The position numbers were made by a program, and so were the translations under genes. From Neoceratodus forsteri (lineage: Eukaryota > Chordata > Ceratodontiformes > Ceratodontidae): a stretch of DNA of 64,000 nucleotides. The stretch lies in NCBI GenBank assembly GCA_016271365.2, contig CM028131.1, positions 175,278,501 to 175,342,500 on the forward strand, read 5' to 3'. The notes under the pieces are model-generated. The model did no database searches and was not told where the DNA came from. It saw only the letters and a list, made by a program, of their open reading frames with translations. How positions within the stretch are numbered: the first letter of the stretch is position 1; the number at the start of each line of letters is the position of its first letter. Of the stretch, positions 10,851 through 22,251 are shown piece after piece.

Positions 10851-11470
10851 GTGCACTAGGCATAGAGATGCCTATTTTCAGGCATGACCCGGGACGATAC
10901 AAGTCAAATACATGAGCAAAACAACAATGTGACGCAGCACATAGAATAGGTTAGACAATGCACAGGTGGGCAGAAAATACAGACAAATTAGCAAACAGTG
11001 AAAGTACAGAGTTAAACAAAGTCAAAATATAAACAAAATACAGTTAGGGGATATCCAAAAATATAGAAAATTGCAGGACAAGTACAGAATTGGCCTGATC
11101 TGGTGTTATGTACAATATACAGTATGTGCTGTTAACAAGGCCAGTAAACATAGTGTGAAAGAGAGGGGAGGGGAGAGGAGGGCAAGTGAATGAAAGAATG
11201 CAGAGGAAGAAAGGCGAGTAAATAAGATAAAAAGCAAAGTGAGAGATAGAGAGAAAAATGGATGAGCTTAAGGTGGACAGAAGCACGTGCAGGGATTAGA
11301 TGCAAGTAGAGGTTCACGGTGAAGTTTCTTGAAACCAGCATGTGTAGGGGCGAGGCAAATAGTTTGAGGGATAGAATTCCAATATTATGGGGCAGCATAA
11401 GAGAAAGTCTGTGCACCCATGGTGGTTCTGCATCTGGGGATGTAGAGAGGGGTTTGGTTATTAGACCAAT
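10851..11470 (-). mobile_element. Minus-strand LINE 3' end with ORF2 C-terminus
   Basis: The minus strand of about 11460-11300 carries a C-terminal ORF2 tail of the 'FSYAAP..WNS' type, in broken frames. The terminal 3' block at 10851-10910 (gtgcactaggc...cctattttcaggcatgacc) recurs in the same orientation at 50888-50945, showing an interspersed family. The intervening part is AT-rich 3' UTR. It abuts the preceding LINE tail directly. Confidence 0.6.
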
Positions 11471-11589
11471 TAAATTCAATTCAATTCAATTCGTGTTTAT
11501 TTATAAAGCGCCTTTCAAAATCAAGGCGCTGTACCTGATAATAAAACAGAGATCAACAATAAGCAAATAAACTGTAAAGAAAAAGCCAA

Positions 11590-12997
11590 GTTAAAAAGAT
11601 AAGTTTTTAAAGCAGTTTTAAAACTATCGACGGTCGGGCATTCTCTCAACCAATGAGGTAGAGAATTCCACAGGGTAGGAGCTGAGTAAGTAAAAGCACG
11701 AGATCCTGATAACTTCAAACAAACCCTGGGAATCTCTAGCAATCCCTCATTGGTGGAGTGGAGGGGGCGGAGGGAGCGATAGGGAATCAGAAGATCTTTC
11801 AGGTAACCGGGTCCCTGATCGTGTAGGGCTTTAAAGGTTAGTAAACCAACCTTAAAGATGATACGCCACCGCACAGGCAGCCAATGCAGTTCGCGAAGCA
11901 CAGGTGTAATATGACTGGTTCTCGAAGTCCCAGTCAGAAGCCTGGCTGCAGCGTTCTGCACTAGCTGCAGGCAGCAGATATCAATCCCTGGGAACCCTAG
12001 GTATAGGGAATTACAGTAGTCCAAACGGGTTGTAACAAAGGCGTGAACCAAAGTCGGAAGGTCCTCCTGGGGAATCAGGTGTTTCACCCGGGTGATATTC
12101 CTCAGATGATAAAAAGAGGTCTTGACAACAGCTGACACCTGAGATTTCAGGGTCAGACCATCGTCAAAAATAACGCCCAGATTTCGCACCTGTCGAGAGC
12201 TAGTGAGCGGCACCCCACCAAGTGATAAGCCTGATGGATGTGCCGCACCCAAACCCCTCCCAGGATGATCTGGGCCCACAACCAATACCTCGGTCTTATC
12301 CGGATTAAGCTTCAACCAACTCGAACTCATCCAAATTCTGATTTCATCCAGACAGTTGTTAAGTACAGAGAGTGCATCACTCTGATCGGGGAGAAAGGAT
12401 AAATACAGCTGAGTATCATCCGCATAGCAGTGAAAACTCAAGCTGTATCTCCTGATGATTTCTCCTAATGGCAGCATATACACTGCAAACAACATGGGAG
12501 CTAAAATGGAACCCTGCGGTACCCACATGGTAGGGAGAAGGTGTCAGAGGAATAAATTCCAGTGACAACTCTCTGAGACCTACCAGTGAGGTAAGAAACG
12601 GAACCATTAGTAGACTGTACCAGACAGTGCACAAAAATCATGGCCGCTTCAATAGCACCTCATGGTCTACAGTGTCGAATGCAGCAGAAAGATCAAGAAG
12701 GACCAGAATGGTATAAGCCTTTTGATCTCTGGCCATTAGGAGGTCACTCAAAACCCGAACAAGGGCAGTCTCAGTACTATGCCTTTTTCTGAAGCCAGAT
12801 TGGAGAGTATCATAGACATTATGAGAGGTGAGATATTCATCCAATTGCAGTGCAACTGCCTTTTCAATAACCTTACCAACAAATGGCAGGTTAGAGATAG
12901 GCCGGTAGTTAGCTAGACAGTCTGGGTCCAAGGAGGATTTTTTAAGGAGTGGATGGACAACTGCCTCCTTAAGGGGATTAGGAAAAACCCCCTCCAA
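11590..12997 (-). pseudogene. L2 ORF2 reverse transcriptase
   Basis: Two frames (12997-12638 and 12528-11521) cover the reverse transcriptase. The first has [34 protein letters not shown] and [12 protein letters not shown]. The second has PQGSILAPMLF, the catalytic [46 protein letters not shown] and the C-terminal FTYSAPTLWNSLPHWLR. The catalytic aspartates are kept. One break at about 12530-12640 separates the halves. In L2 elements this enzyme copies element RNA at a nicked genomic target. Confidence 0.85.
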
Positions 12998-13081
12998 GGA
13001 TTTCAGACAATGTCAGCGGATTGGGTAGATGACTTCAGCTCATCCTACTAACAGAGGTAGTGGACCCGGATCAAACTACAA

Positions 13082-13459
13082 CTAGTTGGACGCATTGATT
13101 GGATGATCTTCACAATGTCTGCAATTCGGTGGTGAAACTCCAACCAGGCAGGCGGGGATTAAGTACAACGGTTGCCCACCGTGACCCCCAAAGAGAGGTC
13201 GGACCGATGCGGACCTGATGTCGGCAACCTTATCTGCAAAGAAGCGAGCTAACTCCTCACATCTAAGTTGAGAAAAAGCTTCTCTAGGCTGAAGACAGAC
13301 TGGATTGCACAGCCTGTCCACAGTCCGGAAAAGCTGAGCCGGTCGATTCTTTGCAGCAGAAATCTCTCTGGACAGGAATTCTGCCTTCTTACTAGTGATT
13401 TCTGATTGGTAGCCATCATAATGGGCTAACAATCTAAGCCTGTCGACATCAAGGCCCAA
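13082..13459 (-). pseudogene. L2 ORF2 linker between endonuclease and reverse transcriptase
   Basis: The 125-residue frame contains the typical L2 linker: SKKAEFLSREISAAKNRPAQ, then LFRTVDRLCNP and CEELARFFADKVADIR. It sits between the endonuclease part (13629-14400) and the reverse transcriptase, separated from both by short frame breaks. Confidence 0.8.
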
Positions 13460-13628
13460 TTTCCGCCAGGCTCTCTCCAGCCTTCGGCCTACTCACCTTA
13501 ATTCCTTCAAGGAGCCATCAAACCATGGACTCCTTGGGCCGGATAGTGAGAGGCGAACACGGATAGGAGCAATTTTGTCCAGTGCATCTCCCACAGCCTT
13601 ATTATAGGCAAGTACAAGATCCTCTGAC

Positions 13629-14400
13629 TCATGCATTCACCGACAAACTCGATAGGTCAATACATACTAAGGTCGTTGAGGACAACACCCTTAAAGGGTG
13701 GTATTGGACCATCTCCGTAGTGGCAGATCTATTAGAGGGGGCCCTGAAACTGAACCTTATGGTGTAATGGTCCGACCAACTGACTGCTTCCACCCCCAAG
13801 TCAGTGATCTCCATACCCAAGAGAAAGACCAGATCTAGTGAATGACCTCCAATATGGGTAGAGGTGGTAACAACCTGTGTCAGGCCCAGCGCACTCATCA
13901 GCTGGAGGAGACTTTGACCAAAATGAGAGAGTTCATCATCGACCCAAGCGTTGAAGTCGCCCAGAAGAATTAATCTGGGAAACCTCAACACAAGGTCGAC
14001 AATGAAGTCTGCAATCTCCTGTAGGAATTAGCCGTCACCTGGTGGATGGTAGGCAGGAGAATCCCACAACCTGCACCCTCACCCAGGATATATTCAAAAG
14101 ATCTGGTGTTCCCAATGGAACATCCACAAGGCCCAGTTCAGATTTAAACATAATGGCCACACCTCCGCCCCCTGATCCTGCCTTGGACGGTGTATTACGA
14201 GAACCCGGCTGGAGTTGCCAAGGCCAATATAGGGCCAGCATTTTCATCCAGCCAAGTCTCGTAATGCAAGTCAGATCAGTTGACCCAACAAGATCAGCTA
14301 CAATAGCTGTCTTGTTTTTAATAGATCTGGCATTGCACAACACCGCCAAGGCAGGATGAGGAGGAAGACCTCGGTACCTGTCCAATATTTTGGGGACTCT
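13629..14400 (-). pseudogene. L2 ORF2 apurinic/apyrimidinic-like endonuclease
   Basis: The minus-strand frames read AVLCNARSIKNKTAIVADLV (the N-terminal asparagine strand), then GGGGVAIMFKSEL, then LILLGDFNAWVDD, then HSLDLVF and WSDHYTIRF (the final S-D-H strand). These are the ordered motifs of the LINE endonuclease that nicks target DNA. Frame breaks lie near 14020. The upstream part to 14640 is open and probably N-terminal ORF2 sequence. Confidence 0.8.
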
Positions 14401-14999
14401 TGGTATGGGGACAAGATAGGAACAACCTCTATCTTGACCCCATTTCACCCCAGGACGTCTTCTGGACCCTAAAACCCCAATCCGCCCCTGTCCCCACAAG
14501 GGCCCAGCTTTCCACCTTCGTCCTCGTCTCTTTAGAATGCCTAATGCCCGACACCTAAAATAGGTGTCGGATGTGATAACGGGGCACCTGCAAAAAGCGA
14601 AGTTCCTGAGCCTGGTGGGGGAATAATGCCCAACCGTCATTATTAAACAAATTACAAAAATAAGACTAACAATAAACCTAAAAATATCACAATTATAAAC
14701 GCACTCTCCCCACTCTCTCTCACAGAGGAAGGGAGAGCAAGCCAAATAAACAAACATAAACCAAAAACAACTCAAAAATAACAAACAATAAAATAAAATA
14801 AAATACAGTAAATTTAAAACGTAGTAAAATAACTTATTAAATATTAAACAAATTTAAATTTTAAACAATTCTGTATCTTAAAATAATGCAGCACCTCTCA
14901 CATGCAGCAAATATTAAAAATATAAAATAAACTCCCAACACCACCTCTCACATGGCATGGAGTTAAATTCAAATTTGTAATAATAAATAACAATCGCTC

Positions 15000-16585
15000 T
15001 TACTACCTACAGTCCAAAGACTAAACCACTCACTCAGTGTTCTATCAATAGCGTCCAGAGACCAGAGACCATATGAGAGGGCTGGGAGTATAGCTAAAAG
15101 GTGAGGGATTGAGGGAGGCCTGATCTTGTTATACAATCCAGTAGGGAGCCATAGGACAGTAGACAGTGAACAGCAGAGCTGGGCCATCTTAGGTGAGCAT
15201 AGAGCTCACAGTGGTGTTTATACCAAGGAGAAGTGGAGGCGAAGCAGCAAATGTTATTATAGGCAGTGTCTCATTTATGAAGGGAGGTCTTGGTGGCACC
15301 TAGGTAGGTGACTGAGCCATATGCCAATGCTGGGAGCAGAAGGCCTTGAGCCACAGCAAGCCTAGCTGATGGAGTAAGGGCATAACTGGTATGGTAGGCA
15401 TGTAGCAGTGTTGTGGAGAACAAACTCCTGGGATTCATCAAGAAGAACGCCCAGGTATTTGAAGGAACTAGTGCTAACTAATGGGGAACTATCAGCACAG
15501 GACATTTTGAGTCTGGCAAGAGAGCCCAGGGGCATGGAATGGGTTTTGCTAACATTAATAACAAGGTTATTTAGTCAGGTTTGTATGTTTAGGAAGTCCA
15601 GTGCAAGGGAGTTGTTGATATCCAAAATATTTCTGGCACTGTGGTAGATGATGAGGTCATCTGCGTAGAGCAGGGAAGATCAGGTAGGTGCCATCAGTGG
15701 GAGGTCATTTATGAAATAGTGAAGAGCAGGGGACCAAGGATGGATCCCAGACGGATGCCAATATGTATGGATGAATAATCAGACATGGTTGCATTAAAAG
15801 CTATAGCCTGCTTCCGATTGGATAGATAGCTGTTGAACCAATTCACCGTATCAGCTGAAAAACCCAAAGAACAGTGCTTATTAAGGAGAAAAGTATGATT
15901 AACCAGGTCAAAAGCCTTGGTTAAATCAATGAAGAGTGCACCTGTCAAGAGACCAGATTCCATAGCAGCATAGATATCACTGGTAAGTTTTAGAAGGGCA
16001 GTAGAGGTGCTGTGGCCTTTTGGAATCCATGTTGGGAACCAGAGAAAAGGTTGTGTTTCTGAAGATACGCTATGGTTTGGGTTGCCACTAACTTTTCCAG
16101 GATTTTAATGAGCACAGAAAGGATAGCAATAGGCTGATAGTTACACATGACTTTGGGATCACCTTTTTTTAGGACAGGAGTTAGTTTAGCTATTTTCCAT
16201 ATATTGGGAACCGCACCGTGGCATAGTGACAAGTTAAAGATTTTAGTAAGGGGGGAGACTAAGAGAGTGGCAGCAGCTTTCAGGAGCCTAGGTTCCAAAC
16301 CATCAGCACCAGAGCTGGTGGTGTCTGAGATGGAGAGTAGAATCTTTAGGACTTCAGTTCTTGTGATGGTCCGGAACCGGAACAACGGACGAGAGAGCAG
16401 GGGTTCAGTAGCCATGAGAGGGAGAGTGGGGTGACCAGAGGCGAAAGAGGCCAAGTATCTACAGTAGATAAGTCTGAGAAGTAGCAGTTGAAAGAGTTCG
16501 GGATGGTCACCGGATTATTACAATGCATGCCATTTAGTATCATGTCATTTGAGTTGGTCGAGTTATTGGCTCCAAGAGAGTTTTG
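15000..16585 (-). mobile_element. CR1/L2-group LINE, reverse-transcriptase half, minus strand
   Basis: The minus-strand frames give SSGADGLEPRLLKAAA, TPVLKKGDPKVMCNYQPIA, LFSGSQHGFQK (15990-16454), then GALFIDLTKAFDLVNH and LGSILGPLLF (15709-15963), then LLYADDLIIY (about 15655-15685) and KYLGVLLDE (about 15440). They resemble the plus-strand LINE at 20580-24462, so both may be one family. There are several frameshifts. The upstream endonuclease is missing, so it is 5' truncated. Confidence 0.75.
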
Positions 16586-17080
16586 ATAATGGACCAGAAT
16601 AAAGCTCTGAGAACAGATGGCATCCCAGTAGATGTACACATGTTAGGCAAAGACTGGGGGAGTCCTATTTTGGCAAAATGTTTTAACTAATGCTGTGAAA
16701 GGAAATCAGTAAGCTAAAGGATAAACATAATTATTCCACTGCATAAAAAGGGACAATTAGATGACCACACATGTACAGACCAAGAAGTTTGATTGATACA
16801 GTTGCAAATAGTTTTGTTAAGGTTGTATTGTCGAGGCTAGTAACATAGGTGGAGGATGGAAAGATCCTCTTGGATTTTCAGCCAGTTTTCTCAGAGGGTG
16901 TGTCCACCACTGTCCATTGTTTTGTTTTGAGCTATGTTTATGAGACGTAGGTAATTGTGAGAAAGCAATCTATGTACTGTATCTAGCTTTTCTTGATCTT
17001 GCAGCCTTCAACTCTCTGTCCAGAGCAAACCTACAGGAAACATTTGGCACAAATAATAAACCCTAGACTGATTACATCAT
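16586..17080 (+). pseudogene. Old LINE reverse-transcriptase fragment, clade unclear
   Basis: Broken plus-strand frames read KALRTDGIP, then PLHKKGQLDDHTC, then VCPPLSIVLF-like and LAFLDLAAFNSL (about 16995-17020). This is the order of reverse-transcriptase blocks, but with wording different from the CR1, L2 and L1 copies here. It may be the N-terminal half of the element whose YADD part survives at 24770-24960. Confidence 0.45.
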
Positions 17081-17439
17081 TCTCAAAGGGAGGCATAACA
17101 ATAGGAAATGGGAAAGGAGGTATTAGATAAAGATAGATGGAGAAAGTATCAGACTAAAAGTACATTAGTGTACAGGCCCCAGGTTTGAGGGGGAAAAACT
17201 AGTAAACTGTAGGGACTGCAGGGCAGCCATGTTCAGGAGAGTGCTAATGAGAACTGGCTGCTGCCCAATATGTATCGTAGAAGACTGGAACTGCACACTA
17301 TGGAGCCGGCCACACAATGGGCTGAGATAAGGAAGCTGTAGTGTAGGTCTGAGTGGGAGCCGAGATGCTAGAGGCATGGATTCAGGCAGGTAAAAGGACA
17401 AAGTGGACCAACCTCTAGGTCCTTTTCTGCCATACAACT

Positions 17440-18063
17440 CTTAGTTTTTATATTTCCGAGGCTAAACTGGACATAGTAGCCATTAGCGAGACATGGTTTA
17501 CCAGTAACCACACTTGGGAGACATCAGTACCTGGCTATGTATTTTTCAGAAGAGACTGAGTTGCAAAAAGAGAGGGTGGAGTGGCCCTTTATGTCAATGA
17601 AAATAAAGCTACAGAAATTCAGAATACACATAAGGAGCCAGAAGAACTGTGGGTCACCCTGGTAACAGGAAATGGGACAGCCATACGAACTGGGGTTGTG
17701 TACAGGCCTCCAGACCAGGGGGAGGACATAGACATGTTACTGTTAGAAGATATACAAAACATCACAGCTAAAGGGGAGGTTCTGATAATGGGAGACTTCA
17801 ACATGCCAGATACAGATTGATCAGTACTAGCAGGGACATCTGCCAGAACTAGACACATGGTGGAGTCCCTGCAGGGGAAGGGCCTCAGACAACTGGTACA
17901 ACAACCCACAAGAGACAGGGCTATCCTAGATCTAGTACTAACTAACAGGGAAAGGATCACAGATTTCCAGGTAGAAGGTCACCTGGGTGCCAGTGACCAT
18001 CACATGGTATGGTTCAATGTGGCCACGAGAACAAAATCATCCCATTCCAAGGCAAAAATATAG
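17440..18063 (+). pseudogene. CR1 ORF2 endonuclease
   Basis: The frames read LDIVAISETWFTSN (catalytic glutamate), REGGVALYVNE, GVVYRPPDQ, VLIMGDFNMPDTD, AILDLVLTNRERI and GASDHHMVWF (final S-D-H). These are all the ordered motifs of the LINE endonuclease. In-frame stops lie near 17560 and at 17818-17820. The cut on target DNA made by such enzymes primes reverse transcription. Confidence 0.85.
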
Positions 18064-18090
18064 TACTTCAGAGGAGCTGACTTTGATAAG

Positions 18091-18573
18091 ATGGCCAACA
18101 GAGTTAAGCTAGCCCTGGCAAAAAGAAATACAGGTGAGGGGGAACAGGCAAAGTGGGCAAGTATTAAAGATGCAATGCTTGAAGCAACATCCCATCGTGT
18201 TAGTGAGAAAAAAAAGTGCAAAAGAAGAAGGAAACCACTTTGCTTCTCAAACACAGTAGCAGGAAAGGTCACAGCCAAAAGGCTGGCCTTCAGGAAATAT
18301 AAGGGAATGCAGCAGAATGAAGATAGGGAGGCATACCAAACTTCCCTAAGGGAAGCAGGGAAGGCAGTAAGGCAGGCAAAGGCCCAAACCGAGGAAACAC
18401 TAGCACAAACAGTAAAAGAAGGTTACAAGACTTTCTATAAATACATTAGTGAAAGAAGAAAGTTCAGAGGGGGTATTGCTAAGATCAAAGGGGATAAGGG
18501 GGCATGTGAGGAGGAGGACCATGTAAAAACATCTATCCTAAATAGATACTTCTGTTTGGTATTTACTGAATAG
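18091..18573 (+). pseudogene. CR1 ORF2 linker region
   Basis: The 160-residue frame holds lysine/arginine-rich linker text typical of CR1: KRLAFRKYKGMQQNEDREAY, then AGKAVRQAKAQTEE, then YKYISERRKFRGGI and ILNRYFCLVFTE. It joins the endonuclease to the reverse transcriptase; single stops flank it on both sides. Confidence 0.8.
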
Positions 18574-18659
18574 AAGGTAGGGCAGGGCCCACAGCTCAGC
18601 ACCATGTACATGGGGGGGAGGGAGGCGTGCACTAGTCCCTTCACAAAATAAAGGGTCCT

Positions 18660-19549
18660 ACAAGAGCTTGATAAGCTCAGGGTGGACAAGGCAATGGGAC
18701 CTAATGGCATACATCCCAGGGTACTAAAGGAACTAAGGGTGGAACTAGCAGAGCCATTATCAGAACAGTTTAGTGAGTCTCTGAGCACAAGAGAGGTCCC
18801 AGAAGACTGGAGAAGGGCTCATGTGATCCTGCTCCACAAGAGTGGTAGCAGGGAGGAGGCAGGGAATTACAGACCAGTCAGTCTTACCTCAGTAGTGGGC
18901 AAGATTATGGAGACACTCCTTGAGGAACGGATAGTGCAACACCTGGAATCCATAGGAGCACAGGATCCAAGACAGCATGGGTTTACAAAAGGAAAGTCCT
19001 TTCAAACTAATCTCATAGATTTCTTTGACTGGGTAACCAGAGTGGTGGATGAAGGGGGAATCAGTTGATGTTGCCTACCTTGACTTCAGCAAAGCTTTTG
19101 ATACTGTTCTACATAGAAGATTGATTAATAAGCTGGGTAGGCTCGGGGTGGGTCAGACGTTGGTCAACTGGGTGGCAAACTGGTTGACAGGCAGAAAACT
19201 GAGAGTGGTGGTAAACAGTATACAGTCAGAAGAGAGGCAAGTCACAAGTGGGATACCTCAGGGAGCAGTCCTGGGGCCAGTCCTCTTTAATATCTTCATC
19301 AGTAACATTGCAGAAGGACTGGAGGGTAAAGTTTGTCTGTTTGCAGATGACACCAAGATCTGCAACAGAGTAGATGATCCAAATGGAGTGGGCAGAATGA
19401 GAAGAGATCTGAATAAACTAGCAAAATGGTCAGAAGAGTGGCAACTTCGGTTTAACACAAAGAAGTGCAAGATCATGCACATAGGGAAGAGAAACCCTGA
19501 AGCCACCTATAGGCTGGAAGGGAAGTTGCTGGCAGTCACAAGGTAAGAA
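18660..19549 (+). pseudogene. CR1 ORF2 reverse transcriptase
   Basis: Motifs in order: KAMGPNGIHPRVLKEL, HKSGSREEAGNYRPVSLTS, QHGFTKGKSFQTNL, then after a one-base slip at about 19055 VDVAYLDFSKAFDTV, SGIPQGAVLGPVLF, the catalytic LFADDTKICN and LRFNTKKCKIMHIG. The slip at 19049-19068 is the only break inside the enzyme and lies in a G-run. The palm aspartates are present. Confidence 0.85.
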
Positions 19550-19555
19550 CGAGAC

Positions 19556-20158
19556 TTGGGCATCATCATCACCGATGACCCTAAATCATCCAAGCAGACC
19601 ACTAAAGCAGTAGGTAAGGCTAGAGGGATGTTGGGGTGTATTAGTAGGGGTATTGCAAGTCAGAAGAGGGAGGTAATAATCCCTCTTTACAAGATACTGG
19701 TTAGACCCCATCTGGAGTACTGCATGCAGTACTGGAGACCACACCTTCACAAAGACGTTAACCAAATTGAAGAAGTCCAGAGAAGAGCAACCAAAATGGT
19801 GTAGGGACTGCATTAGAAAACATATGAGGACAGATTAACTAAGCTCAATATGTATACCCTAGAGCAAAGGAGGGAGAGAGGTGATATGATTGAAACATTC
19901 AAACACCTTAAGGGAATTAGCAAGGTGAAAGAGTCTAACATGTTTCAATATAAGAAAAATAGCAGGACAAGAGGACACAGCATGAGATTAGAGGGAGGCC
20001 AATTAAGGAGTAATGTGAGGAAGTTCTTTTTCACAGGAAGGGTGGTGAATGCATGGAACGGCCTACCTCAGGAAGTGGTGGATATGGATACTGTGCACAG
20101 CTTCAAACAGGCATGGGATAGGCATAAGGGAGCAGTACAGATGAGTATGAATAGATAG
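19556..20158 (+). pseudogene. CR1 ORF2 C-terminal domain
   Basis: The frames at 19556-19804 and 19850-20158 contain GIIITDDPKSSKQ, KREVIIPLYKILVRPHLEYC, IEEVQRRATKMV, then YTLEQRRERGDMIETFKHL and GRVVNAWNGLPQEVV. This tail is shared with the minus-strand CR1 copies at 42.3-43.0 kb and 45.3-45.9 kb. One stop at about 19802 separates the two parts. Confidence 0.8.
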
Positions 20159-20275
20159 GCCATTGACAGAGCAAAGGCCAATGGCACATTCATAAGGTAG
20201 AAAAAGACATAGGCAGACTGAATGGGCCTTGCGGTCCTTATCTGCCACCAACTTCTATGTTTCTATGTTTAACTC

Positions 20276-20579
20276 TTGGAGATCATTTTAATACTTTACC
20301 CTTACACGTGGTCAGAGGTTCACTTTGATATCAATGGAAATCTGAACAGGTGTAAAGCAGTGTTGCATTCTAGCTTCAGTCCTGTTTCATTTTGTGTATC
20401 ACAGGTCTTTTAAAGAGCATAGCAGAAGAGAAGAACTTTGAAAAACATACTACTTGGACAGAGAGCAACTTGTACAGTATTTCTCATTAGATCATAATTG
20501 CTTATTCACGTTATTTATTATTGAGGTCATATGCATGAAAACAGGATAGTTGTTCCTTGAGGGTTCATCAGCTTCTATT
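20276..20579. other. Short non-coding spacer
   Basis: Nothing recognised. It could be remnant of the older LINE into which the CR1 and the 2A-like LINE appear to have inserted. Confidence 0.4.
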
Positions 20580-21101
20580 GCTTCTTCCCAACCTGATGTC
20601 ACCTCCCTTGGTCGGCACGCCCTTATATAGGGCCAAGGCACTTCGAATAGAACCAATAGGGCTGAGGCTGAATCTAAACCGATCAGCCCACTTTACCATT
20701 AGCAGCTTATAACACCTCACTACTTGAGGCAGCATCGTCCTACATTCTCTGTTCCTTCTCTCTCTCACTGACCCTCTAACCCGGACAGCTCCCCTGGCAG
20801 CAGCGCTCCAACATTAGAATGATTTCCCTTTTCCTCACCTTATTCTTCCTCCTCCAGGGGCACCCCAGTCCCTCGTCTGTGACTCACCCCCCTGGAACCC
20901 CTGTGACACAACACCGGCTCCCACCGACTCTCCCTGTCATGGTAACTCCACTGCACCCCTCCTCATCCACCTATCTCTTCTCAATACCACCCCCCTTATC
21001 CCACTGCATTCCTCTCCTATCCCACCCTCATCTCCCTAGCCATCCCATGCACAGGCAGCACACTAACTAAAAAACATCATACCAACATCTGCAAACAGAG
21101 A

Positions 21102-21173
21102 GTACTGGCCTTATTCAGAATCTTTGCCCTACTACTCCTTATGTCAGGCAATGTTCACCCTAACCCGGGCCCC
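21102..21173 (+). other. 2A-like peptide at the LINE ORF N-terminus
   Basis: The frame reads a leucine-rich stretch (FRIFALLLLM) directly followed by SGNVHPNPGP. This is the layout of 2A-like peptides, whose conserved end is D-(V/I)-E-x-N-P-G-P; here the D and E positions are N and H. Such peptides are known at the N-termini of several non-LTR retrotransposon ORFs, where some cause ribosome skipping and others act as signal sequences. With the changed residues, skipping is doubtful. Confidence 0.6.
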
Positions 21174-21720
21174 CCTGCAGCCAATTCTGGCACCTCACGC
21201 CATGGGCTAAGTAGAGCAGCGATGAATATCTGCAGCCTACTGAAAAAAATAGCACAGCTACAATGCTGGATGGAGTTGCACCAACCAGATGTGCTAGCCC
21301 TTACTGAGACCTGGCTGTCAAAGAAGGTCCCAGACTCTGCTGTTGCACTCCCTGGCCTCACCCCTTATAGAGCCAACAGAAATGGAAAACGGGAAGGGGG
21401 GGTGTGCTTTCTACGTCCGAGACCCAATACTTTGCCAGAGCCTACCAACACCCTCCCTGGACAATGGGGCCCAGGCTATGACACTAAAACTCACACCTGA
21501 CCCTACCAGAGCCCCTGTATGCATTACAGTGGTGTACATCCCACCATGTAACCAAGCCTCAGCTTTGCAATCTTTGACCAACTACATCTCCAGCTTCCCA
21601 CCCAAAACAGAGCACATTATCCTGGGGGACTTTAATGTGAACTGGGTATCAACCTCAGCACCCCCCACTAAAAGACAGCCTCTCAGCACTAGACCTAATC
21701 CAATTAGTTAACCAGCCTAC
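21102..21720 (+). pseudogene. 2A-like LINE endonuclease domain, N-terminal and central part
   Basis: After the 2A-like peptide the frames read LSRAAMNICSLLKKI (N-terminal strand), PDVLALTETWLSKK (catalytic glutamate), then after a slip near 21400 GKGGCAFYVRDPI, VCITVVYIPPCN and TEHIILGDFNVNW. The order is that of LINE apurinic-like endonucleases. The rest of the domain continues in broken frames to about 21850. Confidence 0.75.
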
Positions 21721-22251
21721 CAGAGTCAGAAATGGCACTGGCACCCTACTCGACCTGCTACTCACCAATCATCCTAACAGAATCTCAGGCCTAACTGTAC
21801 TCCCAGACTCATTAAGCGATCCCATCCTCTTGACCTCGCAATGCCAACAGCAACTACCCAAACCAATTAACTTTACCCGACGCCGTTTTCTACCTGGTGG
21901 CCTCACTAAACTAAGGTGATATCTGGCCCAGTGTGATTGGTCCCCCATCAGACGCATCATTTCCATAGATGTAGCCCTTGAATACTTCACCCACAGATTC
22001 AACAAAGCTTGTGATACATTTGCACCACTCACAAAGGTTCAAACAAAAAACCAAAATGGCCCCTGGATCACACTAGCACTGATCCAGCAAACAAAGAACC
22101 GTGACGACCTCTGGTACAAAGCAGTTGTCTCTAGTGTGCAGGCGGACAGGATAGCCTATAAAATGTCTCACAATAAGTGTAACTGGGCTATCAGAATGGC
22201 CAAATCCAGCTACTACAAATCCACCCTGGCCTCATCTGGGGGAATGCCAGG

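Larger units (their letters stand above)
11485..14990 (-). mobile_element. Long L2-type LINE, minus strand
   Basis: An L2 copy with the endonuclease, linker and reverse-transcriptase parts of ORF2 in order on the minus strand. The 3' terminus at 11485-11530 holds repeated aattc units and the 'tttataaagcgcctttcaaaa' block, which recurs in related form at 53005-53030 in another copy. The 5' part beyond about 14640 is AT-rich and ends near 14990. It is about 3.5 kb, close to complete for L2, with several stops and frameshifts. Confidence 0.85.
17160..20275 (+). mobile_element. CR1-type LINE, 5' truncated, plus strand
   Basis: Endonuclease, linker, reverse transcriptase and C-terminal domain follow in order on the plus strand. 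The 3' end is the classic CR1 terminus, 'gggccttgcggtccttatctgccacc' and then two copies of ttctatgt at 20255-20270. ORF1 is absent. It carries a handful of stops and frameshifts, so it is fairly young but dead. Confidence 0.9.
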
